Of a DNA stretch of 64,000 nt, positions 1-9,240 are shown piece by piece. The stretch spans positions 1 to 64,000 of the forward strand of contig NZ_WRPO01000001.1 of NCBI RefSeq assembly GCF_009746585.1. Reading direction: 5' to 3'. The translations under genes were made by a program, and so were the position numbers. Origin of the DNA: Novosphingobium aquimarinum (GTDB lineage: Bacteria > Pseudomonadota > Alphaproteobacteria > Sphingomonadales > Sphingomonadaceae). A model generated the notes under the pieces. It was not told the DNA's origin. It ran no database searches and worked only from the letters and a program-made list of their open reading frames with translations. The first letter of the stretch is position 1. Every line of letters begins with the position of its first letter.

Positions 1-1
1 C

Positions 2-124
2 TTCAACAAACTCAAGAACTGGCGGCGCATCGCGACCCGCTACGACAAAACCAGGGAATCCTACCTTGGCTTCGTCGCTCTCGCCTCAGTCAAACTCTGG
101 ATACCCTTTGTCCACGAAGCCTAG
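2..124 (+). mobile_element. IS5-family transposase, C-terminal end (partial)
   Basis: The reading frame is open from the window edge and gives 40 codons ending in TAG. The peptide begins FNKLKNWRRIATRYDKT and contains ESYLGFVALASVKLW, which I recognise as the extreme C-terminus of IS5-group (IS427-like) DDE transposases. Only this tail is in the window, so neither the catalytic residues nor the left end can be judged. No convincing terminal inverted repeat is visible in the hundred bases after the stop. The element marks the left side of an accessory region. Confidence 0.8.
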
Positions 125-226
125 CCTACGCTCTGGGCCAGCCGGTTTCTTCGATCCAACTTCTTCGCGGCGAAACTGCGCGCACCAAGCTTGTGCGTAT
201 CGGCCCGCCGCGCGGATGATCATGCT

Positions 227-964
227 ATGCTGATTGCCCAAGGGGATGCGCGCGACAGCCGGTTGGACCGCAACCTGGCCTTCGCGCTCGCGGCGGTGGC
301 GGGCGGCCTCAATGCGGCGGCATTTCACGAGGTCGGCTTCTTCTCGGCCAACATGACCGGAAATGTGTCCGCCCTCTCCAGCCTGCTCGCGATGGGGCAG
401 TGGCGACAGGGTCTTGGCTATCTCGCCATCGTCCTCTCTTTCATCATCGGTTCCCTGGTTTCGACGCTCGCGATCAACTCGGGCCTGCGACGTCGAATCG
501 GTACCATCTACGCACGCGTCATCCTGATCGAAGCCGCTCTTCTCGCCGCGCTCGGTCTGGCACGCATGGCGCTCGATCGCTCCGCCGGCGTGCCGATGCT
601 CATCGTCGGCCTCGCGTTTCTGATGGGGCAGCAGAACGCCATCGTTACACATATTTCGAACGCGCGCGTGCGCACCACCCATGTGTCGGGAATGGCCACT
701 GATATCGGCATCGGGCTTGCCCGGATGCTCGATATCCTTCGCGGCAAAGCTGACCCCGCAGAGCATGGGGAGATCATGACCCGCCTGAGCCTACATACGG
801 GCACGGTGCTGTCCTTCCTCCTTGGCGGCATCGCCGGGGTGCTGGCCTGGCGCATCGTCGGCGATCTCTGCTTCGTGATTGCGGGCCTTGTTCTCGCAGC
901 CGTCGCGGCAAGTTCCATGCAACGCGCCGCCCAGATCATCTTGCGAAATGATCCGCTCGATTGA
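227..964 (+). CDS. DUF1275 (YoaK-like) integral membrane protein
   Basis: A 245-residue hydrophobic protein with the DUF1275 N-terminal signature: a first helix ALAAVAGGLNAAAF, then a Gly/Asn-rich turn with ANMTGNVSALSS. Further hydrophobic stretches follow, one containing FLMGQQNAIVTHIS and one near the C-terminus. The in-frame ATG was chosen over an upstream TTG because the family usually starts just before the first helix; the Shine-Dalgarno sequence is weak in both cases. The family's substrate is unknown, although transport has been proposed. It sits alone between the transposase tail and the putative defence genes and has no operon partner. Confidence 0.75.
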   Translation: MLIAQGDARDSRLDRNLAFALAAVAGGLNAAAFHEVGFFSANMTGNVSALSSLLAMGQWRQGLGYLAIVLSFIIGSLVSTLAINSGLRRRIGTIYARVILIEAALLAALGLARMALDRSAGVPMLIVGLAFLMGQQNAIVTHISNARVRTTHVSGMATDIGIGLARMLDILRGKADPAEHGEIMTRLSLHTGTVLSFLLGGIAGVLAWRIVGDLCFVIAGLVLAAVAASSMQRAAQIILRNDPLD

Positions 965-1033
965 TCAGCTTTGCTTCATTACTCATTACTATGGTGAAAT
1001 GAGGCCATCGGCCAAAACAGTCAAAGAGGGCCG

Positions 1034-2548
1034 ATGAACCTGCTGCCACAATGGACCGAAAAGGCTGACAAACGCGGGCTCGACCCGCTCGGCATGCAGA
1101 ATAGTGGCGTGCTGCTCTACCAGTCGCTGCTCCCCGGCATCAGCAACGTCACCCTGCGCATGCGCTACTATGGCTATTATTGCTGGATCAGCGAAACCTA
1201 TGCCCGCCGGGGCGCGACCAACGACTTCGAGACCTGGCGCAACTGGGTGCGCCGCGCCGAGGCCCTCTATGCCCTCGTCTCAGCACGGGCCGGCGAAACC
1301 GGGGTCGGCGGCATCGAATGGGCCAATCGCCGCCTTGCTGGCGCCGGACGTGTCATCGACTTCGAGGCGGCTGCCTCAACCGATCCGGCGCAGGAACGCT
1401 ATCTTCGCCAGTCGCTCGGCGTCTTCGGCGGTGCCTATTACAGCCAGATGGCCGAAATGAACCTCTTCACCGAGAACCGGCACGGCATCCAGGTCGCCAC
1501 CAAGGATCTCGGCCGTCGCGCAGCCTCCCTGTTTGCCGACGCCATCGGACCGGACCTCGCCAGGCTGCTGCGACAGAAGATCACCGACGCCAAGGTGACC
1601 CTCCGCGAACTCGACCGCCTTCAACCCATCGCGCCTTCGGAAATCCCCGAGGAAAGCGAGGAGCGGACCTTCTACGAAACATTGCTCTTTGCCCGGTCCG
1701 GCGACGAGGGAAAGACCGGGCCGAGCCGCGCCGCGTCTCTGGGCCTCATCCTCGAAACCGCCAACGCGCACGAAGAATGGCCAGGCCCCGACCAAGTCCG
1801 CTGGCATCTCTTCGATCCGCCCGAACAGGCCCTTCCTTCCCGGTTGGAGACCCAGCGACTCGCCTGGGAAGCCTATCAATGCCAGGACATGATGCAGGTG
1901 GCATGCGCAGCGCTGCTTGGCTGGGGCATAGCAATCATCAACGCCGAGCCACAAGGCAGGTCGCTCCCGGAAATCCGCGCGGATGTTGTCGCCCATCTGG
2001 AGAGGCTGGAGGACCCCGATCCGACTTTAAGTTGGCGCGTGCTGCGTCTCGGGGTCGATTCGCAGAGCTTCGCCTATGCCGATGTATGGGACGAACTCAC
2101 CAGCGCACGCGGTGCGGCAGCTGACAAGGCCGTCAGCGCGCTACGCCTGATCGCTGCGCTCCACCAGAGGCTCCTTGACCGGCCCGATCTCGCCGGCGCC
2201 GCGGCGCAAGGTCTGCCCGATCGCGGGGTGGCCCATTCACTGCGCACAGAAATATCCTGGCTGGAAGGCAGGGAAGGGGAGAGCATCGTCCCTCTCATCG
2301 CCGACTATATGATCGAGCGCATCATCAGGCGACACAGCCATGTCGCCATGCAAAAGCTGCGGCGACAAGGCGATTATACGTTCCTGTACGAGCAGCGCGA
2401 AGGGCGCTTCGTCTATCTGGCCGCCTATCAGCCGGTCGCCACGACCCCGCGCCTGGCATCCGCAATTCAGTTTCTCGCTGACATCCATCTCCTCGACGAC
2501 GACGGCCTGACACCACACGGTCTGGCGGCGCGGGATGCCGGTCAATGA
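1034..2548 (+). CDS. Unknown protein, remotely DUF6361-like, coupled to a PLD-fold protein
   Basis: This 504-residue soluble protein has no signal peptide or membrane segment, and I cannot assign it confidently to a named family. Its N-terminus has the pattern DPLG...LLYQSLLPGISNVTLRMRYY...CW. As I recall, DUF6361 proteins have a similar start (D-LG-I...FPGTS..T-RARYF...W), which suggests a distant relationship; this is inference. The rest is mostly alpha-helical with many Arg and Glu. The start ATG follows AAAGAGGG at good spacing. The stop codon overlaps the next start as ATGA, so it is translationally coupled to the PLD-like protein and the two probably act together, plausibly in mobile-element or phage defence. 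Confidence 0.6.
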   Translation: MNLLPQWTEKADKRGLDPLGMQNSGVLLYQSLLPGISNVTLRMRYYGYYCWISETYARRGATNDFETWRNWVRRAEALYALVSARAGETGVGGIEWANRRLAGAGRVIDFEAAASTDPAQERYLRQSLGVFGGAYYSQMAEMNLFTENRHGIQVATKDLGRRAASLFADAIGPDLARLLRQKITDAKVTLRELDRLQPIAPSEIPEESEERTFYETLLFARSGDEGKTGPSRAASLGLILETANAHEEWPGPDQVRWHLFDPPEQALPSRLETQRLAWEAYQCQDMMQVACAALLGWGIAIINAEPQGRSLPEIRADVVAHLERLEDPDPTLSWRVLRLGVDSQSFAYADVWDELTSARGAAADKAVSALRLIAALHQRLLDRPDLAGAAAQGLPDRGVAHSLRTEISWLEGREGESIVPLIADYMIERIIRRHSHVAMQKLRRQGDYTFLYEQREGRFVYLAAYQPVATTPRLASAIQFLADIHLLDDDGLTPHGLAARDAGQ

Positions 2549-4896
2549 AACTCCCCGATCGTCTGGGCCGCCGCAGCGGTCGCCCTTTCCATAGTGCGAT
2601 CGCCACCAGCTTCGCCGTGGAATTCTCCGCGGTCGAGGAAATCCTGCTGCCACAGCTCATGGCCAGCGGCGCCGCGAACCTCCTTCTTCTGACCGATGCC
2701 CGCATGACCGCGCTCGCGCTCTCTGACGGCGCCACCCTTCCTGTCGCGCTTGGCCGCGACTATGCGCTCTACAGCCCGCCAGCCGCCGACGGTATTTTTC
2801 ACCCGAAGATCATCCTGCAAGTCGGTCGGGAAAGCGCCAGGGCTTTCGTCAGTTCCGCCAACCTCACCGCATCCGGCCTTGCCGGCAACGCCGAGGTCGC
2901 GGTCGAGATCGAATGCAAGAACGAGGAAGGCCCCGAGCGCGACATCATTCGGGCCGTCTGGCGCTACCTCGACGCACTGGTGCCCGCCGCCAGTTCCCCC
3001 GCGCGCGATGCACTGCGCTGGGCGCACGAACGCGCGTCCTGGCTCGCTGGCCCGGCGACGGATAGGGCCCACGAGATGGAGGACGGGACCGCCATCGCTT
3101 TCCTCCATGGTCCCGGCGACACGGGAATAGCAGACCGATTCGTGTCGCTGCTCGATGGCGCGAAGGTCCAGACCCTGATGGTGATCAGCCCCTATTGGGA
3201 CCATGACCTTGCTGCGCTGGCCGATCTCTCTCAGCGCCTCTCCCCCAACCGGATCATCCTGCCGATCGACCGCAATCATCACGAATTCCCGATCGATGCA
3301 CCTTTTGCCAAAAAGGCGAGGATCGTCGATCTTCACTGGCCATCCCGGCGCTTCACCCACGCCAAGATCATCATCGCTTCGACCGCGCAGCACGACCATA
3401 TCCTGTTCGGCAGCGCCAATTGCACACGCGCCGCGCTCGGAACGGCGGGGGCTGCAGGTGCCAACGCCGAAGCCTGCATCTATCGAAGGGTTCCGTCCGG
3501 CACAGCACGACAAGCCCTCGAACTAGACCGCTGGATCGACGCGGAACCCATCAAGCTTTCCGACCTGTCACCACCGGTCGCGACGTCCCCTATCCCGCTC
3601 GATACGATCGAAGCCCGACAACCCGGTACGTTCGAACTCGACCAAGGCCAGCTCTTCTGGACACCGGCACGCGCGGATACAGGGACCGGAGACATTGAGT
3701 TGCTCGATCGGTCGGCGCGCCTGATCGAGACCATCCCGGTGACGTCCTTCGTCCAGACCGACGGCCGGCGAAGCGCGCCGATCGATCCCGCATTGCACAG
3801 ATCCTTGTTCTTCGCCCGCCTTGTCACGGGCGACGTCATCTCGACCCTCGCGCACATCACCCACCGTGCGATATTACGCGCCCGACGCCGGGAGGCCGCG
3901 ACCGGCAGCGTGGCCCGCGCGCTTGCGCCTTTCACCGATGGCACGGATTTCGATCTCTGGATGCATCAGGCATTCGAGACCCTCGTGCGCGCGGACTTCG
4001 AGTCCGTGACCCAGCCGCGCGCCCTGTCAGCCGCCCGGCCGCAGGAGCGCAAAAGCGCGGACGAGCCGGCGGCGCCCGTCCGCTTGAGCTATGAGGAGTT
4101 CACCCAGGCACGCTCTGGCGTCGACCGTTCGGGCGGCGAGGGCGATAACAGTCTTGCCGGCACCTATAGCGACACGATTCGCGACTTCCTCAATCTGCTC
4201 TCCGGTCGAGGACCTGGAACGGACCAACCTGACGACGACGATGCGGCTTTTGATGACCCGTCTGACGAACAGGCCGACACCGACCACGAAGACGACCCGG
4301 CTGATGACAAGATTGAACCGCGCGACACCGACAAGCCATCTGTTGCGCCTGCGCCCGTCGACGCCAAGCTCTATGAGCGGCATATTCTCGGTTATTCCGA
4401 GGATCTGGAAGCCGGCGACGAGGCGCTCGGTTCCAGCGACGTGCTGCGCCTGCGCTACTGGATATTGTTCCTCCTCTACAAGGCCCGGTGCCCTGACCTG
4501 CCGAAGGGGCTGGACACATCCAGTGCCCTTCTTGGATGGCCACGCTTCGTCGTGCGCGTCCTTGTCGCCTTTTTCTGCGGCGGGAAACCCGCGATACGGC
4601 GCGTCATGCTCGCACGCGATTTCGAGGCCATGCCGGTCGATTTCATGGAATGCTGGATCACCATATTGTGGAGCCTGGAGGCGATCGAAAAACTGCTGGC
4701 GAACCAACGCAAGGACCGGGAGTTCCTCAAATATATTCCCGAGCTGCGCCGACGCGTGGTGTCCCTGCTCGGCCTGAGATCCGACGAACTTAATGGGGAG
4801 ACCGCAACCGCGATTCGCGCCGGACTTGACCAGTCAATCGGCGTCAGGCTCGGCCTTGGTAGCCTCGCCGTTCGGCTCGACATGCCCCAGCCATAA
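2545..4896 (+). CDS. Phospholipase-D-fold putative nuclease
   Basis: A 783-residue protein. Two PLD half-sites are visible: His86-Pro-Lys88 with Asn106 in SSANLT, and His272-Ala-Lys274 with Ser290/Asn292 in GSANCT. Both lack the Asp of the classical HxKx4D motif, as in some nuclease-type PLD proteins, but each keeps H, K and N. After about residue 490 comes an acidic, low-complexity linker rich in Asp and Glu (about 545-590), then a helical C-terminal domain. DNA cleavage is the likeliest activity by analogy with PLD nucleases of restriction and DISARM systems; no helicase partner lies nearby. Its last 63 bases overlap the convergent downstream gene. Confidence 0.7.
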   Translation: MKLPDRLGRRSGRPFHSAIATSFAVEFSAVEEILLPQLMASGAANLLLLTDARMTALALSDGATLPVALGRDYALYSPPAADGIFHPKIILQVGRESARAFVSSANLTASGLAGNAEVAVEIECKNEEGPERDIIRAVWRYLDALVPAASSPARDALRWAHERASWLAGPATDRAHEMEDGTAIAFLHGPGDTGIADRFVSLLDGAKVQTLMVISPYWDHDLAALADLSQRLSPNRIILPIDRNHHEFPIDAPFAKKARIVDLHWPSRRFTHAKIIIASTAQHDHILFGSANCTRAALGTAGAAGANAEACIYRRVPSGTARQALELDRWIDAEPIKLSDLSPPVATSPIPLDTIEARQPGTFELDQGQLFWTPARADTGTGDIELLDRSARLIETIPVTSFVQTDGRRSAPIDPALHRSLFFARLVTGDVISTLAHITHRAILRARRREAATGSVARALAPFTDGTDFDLWMHQAFETLVRADFESVTQPRALSAARPQERKSADEPAAPVRLSYEEFTQARSGVDRSGGEGDNSLAGTYSDTIRDFLNLLSGRGPGTDQPDDDDAAFDDPSDEQADTDHEDDPADDKIEPRDTDKPSVAPAPVDAKLYERHILGYSEDLEAGDEALGSSDVLRLRYWILFLLYKARCPDLPKGLDTSSALLGWPRFVVRVLVAFFCGGKPAIRRVMLARDFEAMPVDFMECWITILWSLEAIEKLLANQRKDREFLKYIPELRRRVVSLLGLRSDELNGETATAIRAGLDQSIGVRLGLGSLAVRLDMPQP

Positions 4897-5904
4897 TGGC
4901 AGCCTGCTATTCTTGAAGTCCCAGTTCCCAAGCGGCGCAAACCATTCAGGCACCGCCTCGCCATGGAGCTGGATCACCTGATCGCCATCGACCGTCTGCG
5001 CGGCATAATAGCGGCTGAAAATCCGGCTTGCCCAACCGATCCCGTCAAAGCCCTGGTCTGATGGTTCCTCAGGCTGCGCGACGAACTCGACTCCGCCGAT
5101 TTCGCCACCATCCATCCGCGCGATCGGCTCGTCCACGGTCCAATCGCCAAACAGGAAAAGGACCTGCGCCAGCCTGCGATCGCGAGGATCGGTGAGTTCC
5201 ATGTCCCCGCTATACATGCGCGCCGCGCCGATCATGAACTCCGCCAACCCCTCCGGGCTCAACGTCCTTGGCATTTTTCTGTCGGCGTCGAGCACCAGGC
5301 AAAGCGGCGGCCGCGTCATGATGATCACCTCGCCAAGCCTGCCGAACTCATTCGCCATCACCGCGTCCTGCATGGTCACACGCAGGCCGCCGTCCGGACG
5401 GCGAAAACGCTCAGGAGAAATGACGGTCCAGATGTTCCAGAGCGACCAGAAGATCGCCAGCTTGAGCGGCGTGCCGACCATGTCGGCATAGGATTGCAGC
5501 GAGTTAAGGTAAGCCGCCGACATTGAGGTGCGCTGCTTGAATGGCTTGCTGCGGCGCACATTCTTAACCTCGACAAGCCATTGCTCGCCATCGTCGAGAA
5601 CGACCCGAAAGTCGGGCGCACGCGCCTTCGCAGTGCCATGCACGCGGCCGATATCCTCAGTCTTCAACATCCGATAGCGCCCGAGGGTCACAACTGTCGC
5701 TTCGAACAGCCGTTCGGTCCGCGAGCCATGGATCAGCGTCGCGTCGGATAGCGCCGTTTCGAGCTTCGGTCGGGCATCCGCCATGAACCTGTCAATGAGC
5801 GTCCGATCGTTGAGCGCTATTCCTTCCCGCTGCGCGAAGGCGGCCAGAGATGCCAGCAGATCGAATGCCTTCGGCTGGGGATGTTCAGGGCTATCCTTGC
5901 TCAC
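4834..5904 (-). CDS. PD-(D/E)XK nuclease-like protein
   Basis: A 356-residue protein read from GTG, preceded by GGAG at good spacing. A PD-(D/E)XK signature is visible: Pro97-Asp98 in RAPDF, a short hairpin of about 14 residues, then Glu112-Val-Lys114 in WLVEVKN. An upstream helix carries Glu64 and Glu68 (RTERLFE), one of which could be the helix-1 acid. The C-terminal half (about 150-356) is not recognisable. It converges with the PLD-like gene and overlaps it tail to tail, so antisense interaction of the transcripts is possible. A role as a defence endonuclease is inferred from the fold motif and the neighbours. Confidence 0.6.
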   Translation of the reverse strand: MSKDSPEHPQPKAFDLLASLAAFAQREGIALNDRTLIDRFMADARPKLETALSDATLIHGSRTERLFEATVVTLGRYRMLKTEDIGRVHGTAKARAPDFRVVLDDGEQWLVEVKNVRRSKPFKQRTSMSAAYLNSLQSYADMVGTPLKLAIFWSLWNIWTVISPERFRRPDGGLRVTMQDAVMANEFGRLGEVIIMTRPPLCLVLDADRKMPRTLSPEGLAEFMIGAARMYSGDMELTDPRDRRLAQVLFLFGDWTVDEPIARMDGGEIGGVEFVAQPEEPSDQGFDGIGWASRIFSRYYAAQTVDGDQVIQLHGEAVPEWFAPLGNWDFKNSRLPLWLGHVEPNGEATKAEPDAD

Positions 5905-6061
5905 AGGCTACTCCAGGTCGAACCTGGTTCGACATCGGGCGGGTTCATATATTGCCGGAATCCAGCCAGATTCTCACCCTAAGATCTTCAGCATCGGGGA
6001 AAACCGGATCGTCTCGGCAATATCACGACGAGAGACATAGCGCCGGGAAAAGGCGCAATGC

Positions 6062-7768
6062 CTAGTCCAATTCATTGGGGGGACAGAAAAGGATCATCGC
6101 TTCCTCGAGCCTTGAGCTTCGCGCGCTGCTAACCTGGTGGAAGCTCTTGCCAGCATCTTCAACAGCCTTCCGTAGCTTCGGGGCCGGATGCTCCCAATCG
6201 TCCCTTACGGGGTCCGCCGCAGCGAAATAAATGTCCGCGTCACCGATAAGCCGCTTGTAATTGCTGTTGTGAATGGAGCCATGGTGCGGAAACATGAAGG
6301 TCGAAACTGCATCCAACAGTTCAGCATAATGACTCTCAAAGGCTTCCACATTAGCAGCCTTACGCAGCGGAGCATCACCTGTCCCAAGCCAGCCAATCTT
6401 CGCTTGAGGCTGGGGGGAGAGACCGGGGCAAATCACGGTTGCGCCGACGCGAGATGGTTCCGCGGGGCCTGAGTAGAGCGACAGGCTTGTTGCATTCTTG
6501 TTGCCAAACGCACGGCGATAGGCTTCGCCAAGGACTGCTGCCTGCTCGGTTATCAGCTTTTGGCGTTCCTCTGAATCGCGGATACGCTGACGAAAGGTCC
6601 CATCATCCCAGCCGAGAAGCGTTTCAGCGATCTCCGCGAAGAGTTCCTTCGCATCTTCGTCCGCATGTTGCACATATGGAAGAAACCGCCAGGCGATTTG
6701 CAGGTCCTTCTCTACTGAACCTTGGACGTCGATCACGCCGTTGCGAACATAGAAGCTGTCGCGCCCGGTGCTTCGAACCTCAACAGCTTCGTCGCCGAGC
6801 GGTCCCAGCTTCCACGGCAAATCTTCGGAACCGCCGCCGATCGGATCGGCAAGTGGCGCATCAGGCCCTGGACCGTCGTCGCTGCCCATAAGCAAGATTC
6901 GATCTGCGCCGAGATTCTTGAGCGTTCCCACGGTGTCGACAACGAGATTTTTGAAGAATTCCGGGACCGGCTCGTATCGAGCAGCCGCTCGAGCGAAAGC
7001 GACCACTTTCTCAAGATCGTCCACATACGGAATGACTACCGTAGCAACCTTGAGTTTCCCGTCTCCGATAAGGGCCGGAATGCCTGAAATATGATCGCCA
7101 TCAAAATGAGAGAGGAACAGAAAATCAAGCTGCCGACTGCCACTCCTACGAAGAAAATACGATATCTCAGCTTCCACATGCTTGAGAGGATGTGATCCGC
7201 AGTCATAGATGTAGAGGAAGTCTGCCCTGGCAAGCTCTTTTCGTTCTGCCCATTCTTCAAAGAGGGTGCGGCTAGCTGCCAAGCGCGTCAGCCCACCAAC
7301 GTGAAAACCTCCCTGGCCTACGGCAAATTGGATTCTGTGATGCCCGAGGATTATGCCGTTCATAATGCGGCTCCAAGCCTCGCTGTCATCTCGACTCAGC
7401 CGACTGGACCGGTTTCGAAAAGCTCGGTGCAGGCACTCCAAAACCTCACCAGGATTTTCGGAGATCCAGCACTCATAGCGCCGGCTACCTTCAACCAAAT
7501 CAAGCACGGCCTGTTGTGCCACTGGGAATTGGCGCCATTTTGCAACCTCATGGTCGGCAGCAATGCTCTCCCGAAGGCGGGCAGCACGCATGCTCTGCGG
7601 ATCATCTGCTTGGGCGCGTTCAAGTTCCAGAAGATCACGGACATGGGCGCACATGCGCTTCCACCGCTTGATTTGCAGCCCCCGCGGACATTTAGGTAAA
7701 TGATTCCACCCGCTCAAGGCGATCTCCCCGTTTTCGTTGCAGCACCGCCCATCTGGACCAATGTCCAC
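6062..7768 (-). CDS. ComEC-like metallo-beta-lactamase-fold protein
   Basis: A 568-residue soluble protein. The metal-binding motif SHFDGDHISG (His221, Asp223, Asp225, His226) resembles the SHPDADHIGG pattern of ComEC C-terminal domains. It is followed by WLGTGD (Asp465) and FPHHGSIHNSN (His495/His496/His500), again as in ComEC. There are no membrane helices, so this is a stand-alone MBL hydrolase, probably acting on nucleic acid or nucleotides. The N-terminal 200 residues are unassigned and contain several Cys. The start used is GTG with a poor ribosome site, and a later start is possible. The DNA looks more AT-rich than its surroundings, which suggests transfer. Confidence 0.65.
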   Translation of the reverse strand: MDIGPDGRCCNENGEIALSGWNHLPKCPRGLQIKRWKRMCAHVRDLLELERAQADDPQSMRAARLRESIAADHEVAKWRQFPVAQQAVLDLVEGSRRYECWISENPGEVLECLHRAFRNRSSRLSRDDSEAWSRIMNGIILGHHRIQFAVGQGGFHVGGLTRLAASRTLFEEWAERKELARADFLYIYDCGSHPLKHVEAEISYFLRRSGSRQLDFLFLSHFDGDHISGIPALIGDGKLKVATVVIPYVDDLEKVVAFARAAARYEPVPEFFKNLVVDTVGTLKNLGADRILLMGSDDGPGPDAPLADPIGGGSEDLPWKLGPLGDEAVEVRSTGRDSFYVRNGVIDVQGSVEKDLQIAWRFLPYVQHADEDAKELFAEIAETLLGWDDGTFRQRIRDSEERQKLITEQAAVLGEAYRRAFGNKNATSLSLYSGPAEPSRVGATVICPGLSPQPQAKIGWLGTGDAPLRKAANVEAFESHYAELLDAVSTFMFPHHGSIHNSNYKRLIGDADIYFAAADPVRDDWEHPAPKLRKAVEDAGKSFHQVSSARSSRLEEAMILFCPPNELD

Positions 7769-7894
7769 TTACTTGGATGCCCACACGTTACCGAACTATT
7801 TCCTGACGGCCCGGAATTGCTCATTCGAACATCCGGAAGGGATAAACGCACGAAGATACGCACCGCCAAGTCCCCATCTCCGCCATGAGCGCCA

Positions 7895-8590
7895 TCAGAC
7901 TGGGGCGGTGCCGTCTCCAAAATTCGCACTGAGATACTGCCCATAAGGCGGGTTCGTCACCGCCAGGGGCAGGGGATCGGCCAGGCCCCAGAACCTCGTA
8001 GTGGCCCAGATATAGCGCCCAAGGTCCGCCTCCCGAACACGGACATGCTCACTTGCCACCGACGTTCCGGGGAGGAGATCATGATAGTCGGCGGCGTGCT
8101 CATCCCACAGGTCCGGGGCGATCGCGCGCAGCCTTTCGCAGGACCGCCCCTCACCATGGCGCACGACATTGGCGACCACGAACATCTGCGTCAGCGCATC
8201 CCCAAGACCCTCGACCGAAAGATCGATGCCGGCCTGCTCGGCACAGCCCGCAAGCAGTGGCTCAAAGCCGGTGAGCCTGCTCATGTCGGCAATACCCGCA
8301 TCCTGCGTCGCGCGCGCCCAGCGGCTCATTTGCCGCTCGAACAGACCGGCGAGGGTAAGGACAAACGCCTTGGCCGCCTCGTTGGCGGTATAATTGTCGA
8401 CCTGCGCTGCAGCCCGATCGAGAAACTGATCAAGGCTATCAGCCTCTCCGGTCTCCAGCACCGCGTGGGACGGCAACTTCGCCATGACCGGCAGGATTAC
8501 GCGGTCGAAGAACCGACCAAGATTGGCCTGAAAGATCCTTGGTAACTGCTCCACCGTCGACACTCTCGGTATCCCCTCGCGCGGTTCCAT
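7895..8590 (-). CDS. Unknown helical protein in defence-like island
   Basis: A 231-residue protein with no family I can name. The start ATG follows a GGGGGG run; a longer upstream open frame lacks credible composition and was rejected. It is predicted to be mostly helical. A central segment reads MFVVANVVRHGEGRS, a short Asn-x-x-Arg-His-Gly pattern seen in many small HEPN-type or immunity-type helical proteins, but that alone cannot assign it. It is divergent from the HEPN gene (111 bp between starts) and lies upstream of the MBL gene on the same strand, so it may be the first gene of a minus-strand unit. Confidence 0.5.
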   Translation of the reverse strand: MEPREGIPRVSTVEQLPRIFQANLGRFFDRVILPVMAKLPSHAVLETGEADSLDQFLDRAAAQVDNYTANEAAKAFVLTLAGLFERQMSRWARATQDAGIADMSRLTGFEPLLAGCAEQAGIDLSVEGLGDALTQMFVVANVVRHGEGRSCERLRAIAPDLWDEHAADYHDLLPGTSVASEHVRVREADLGRYIWATTRFWGLADPLPLAVTNPPYGQYLSANFGDGTAPV

Positions 8591-8700
8591 GTGCCCCCCG
8601 AAGGGCGAAGCTCTCTCGTTTCCTCGCAAGTCACCATAGCCTCGCTGTGGTGACGATGATGCGATACAGATGGACACGAACAATGGCGCAGGGGGAATGC

Positions 8701-9240
8701 GTGACAAGAGCCAAAGGCGATGCTCACCGCCAATCTTCAAGAAAGCCCTATAATGAGCGCACCGACCTTGAGAAGCTCCAGTCACAATGGACCAAATTAT
8801 CCGGGCTTCACGGGCGCGATGAACCATCCGCGGCGATCGTGCGCTGCGCCACGGCTGCGGAAATCGCCGCGAATTATGCCGTGCGCACCGAGTGGGGTAA
8901 AAAGACCCAGTTCGATGCCGCCATCGTCGACCAGTTCCTCCGATGGGCAAATGGCCTCCCACTGAAGGTCGAGCGCCTGTTCATACCCGTTTTCTTCGCG
9001 ACCCCCCGGACAAGCCCAACCGCACGCGCCCTGATCAGCTCGGCGGGCAAGATCAACACCGTCCGCAATGCCGTCGTCCACCAAGGGTCCTTCAGCAACA
9101 AGGACGAGGCCGAGGCGGTGATTGCCGAGGCGAAGACCTTCATCAACATGATCGTCGGGCTCTCGATCGACGGTTTCGATATCGACGCACAGGCCGCATC
9201 GGTCAGGGCCACAGTCCCTGCGGACGGAACGCCAGAGTGA
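8701..9240 (+). CDS. HEPN-like protein, first gene of a coupled pair
   Basis: 179 residues from a GTG that follows AGGGGGA at 5 bases; the sequence upstream in this frame looks non-coding. The motif Arg122-Asn-Ala-Val-Val-His127 (VRNAVVHQG) fits the R-x4-H signature of HEPN domains, which often act as ribonucleases in toxin-antitoxin and abortive infection systems. It sits in a helical context, after a first helix with RCATAAEIAANYAVR. The last codons overlap the next gene as GTGA, so the two products are made together. A toxin-like role is inferred; non-catalytic HEPN proteins also exist. Confidence 0.55.
   Translation: MTRAKGDAHRQSSRKPYNERTDLEKLQSQWTKLSGLHGRDEPSAAIVRCATAAEIAANYAVRTEWGKKTQFDAAIVDQFLRWANGLPLKVERLFIPVFFATPRTSPTARALISSAGKINTVRNAVVHQGSFSNKDEAEAVIAEAKTFINMIVGLSIDGFDIDAQAASVRATVPADGTPE

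Noticed and set aside
8590..8962. N-terminal extension (124 residues) of the unknown minus-strand protein
   Set aside because: The extension overlaps the coding start of the HEPN gene and has Arg/Ser-rich shadow composition; the ATG after GGGGGG is better.
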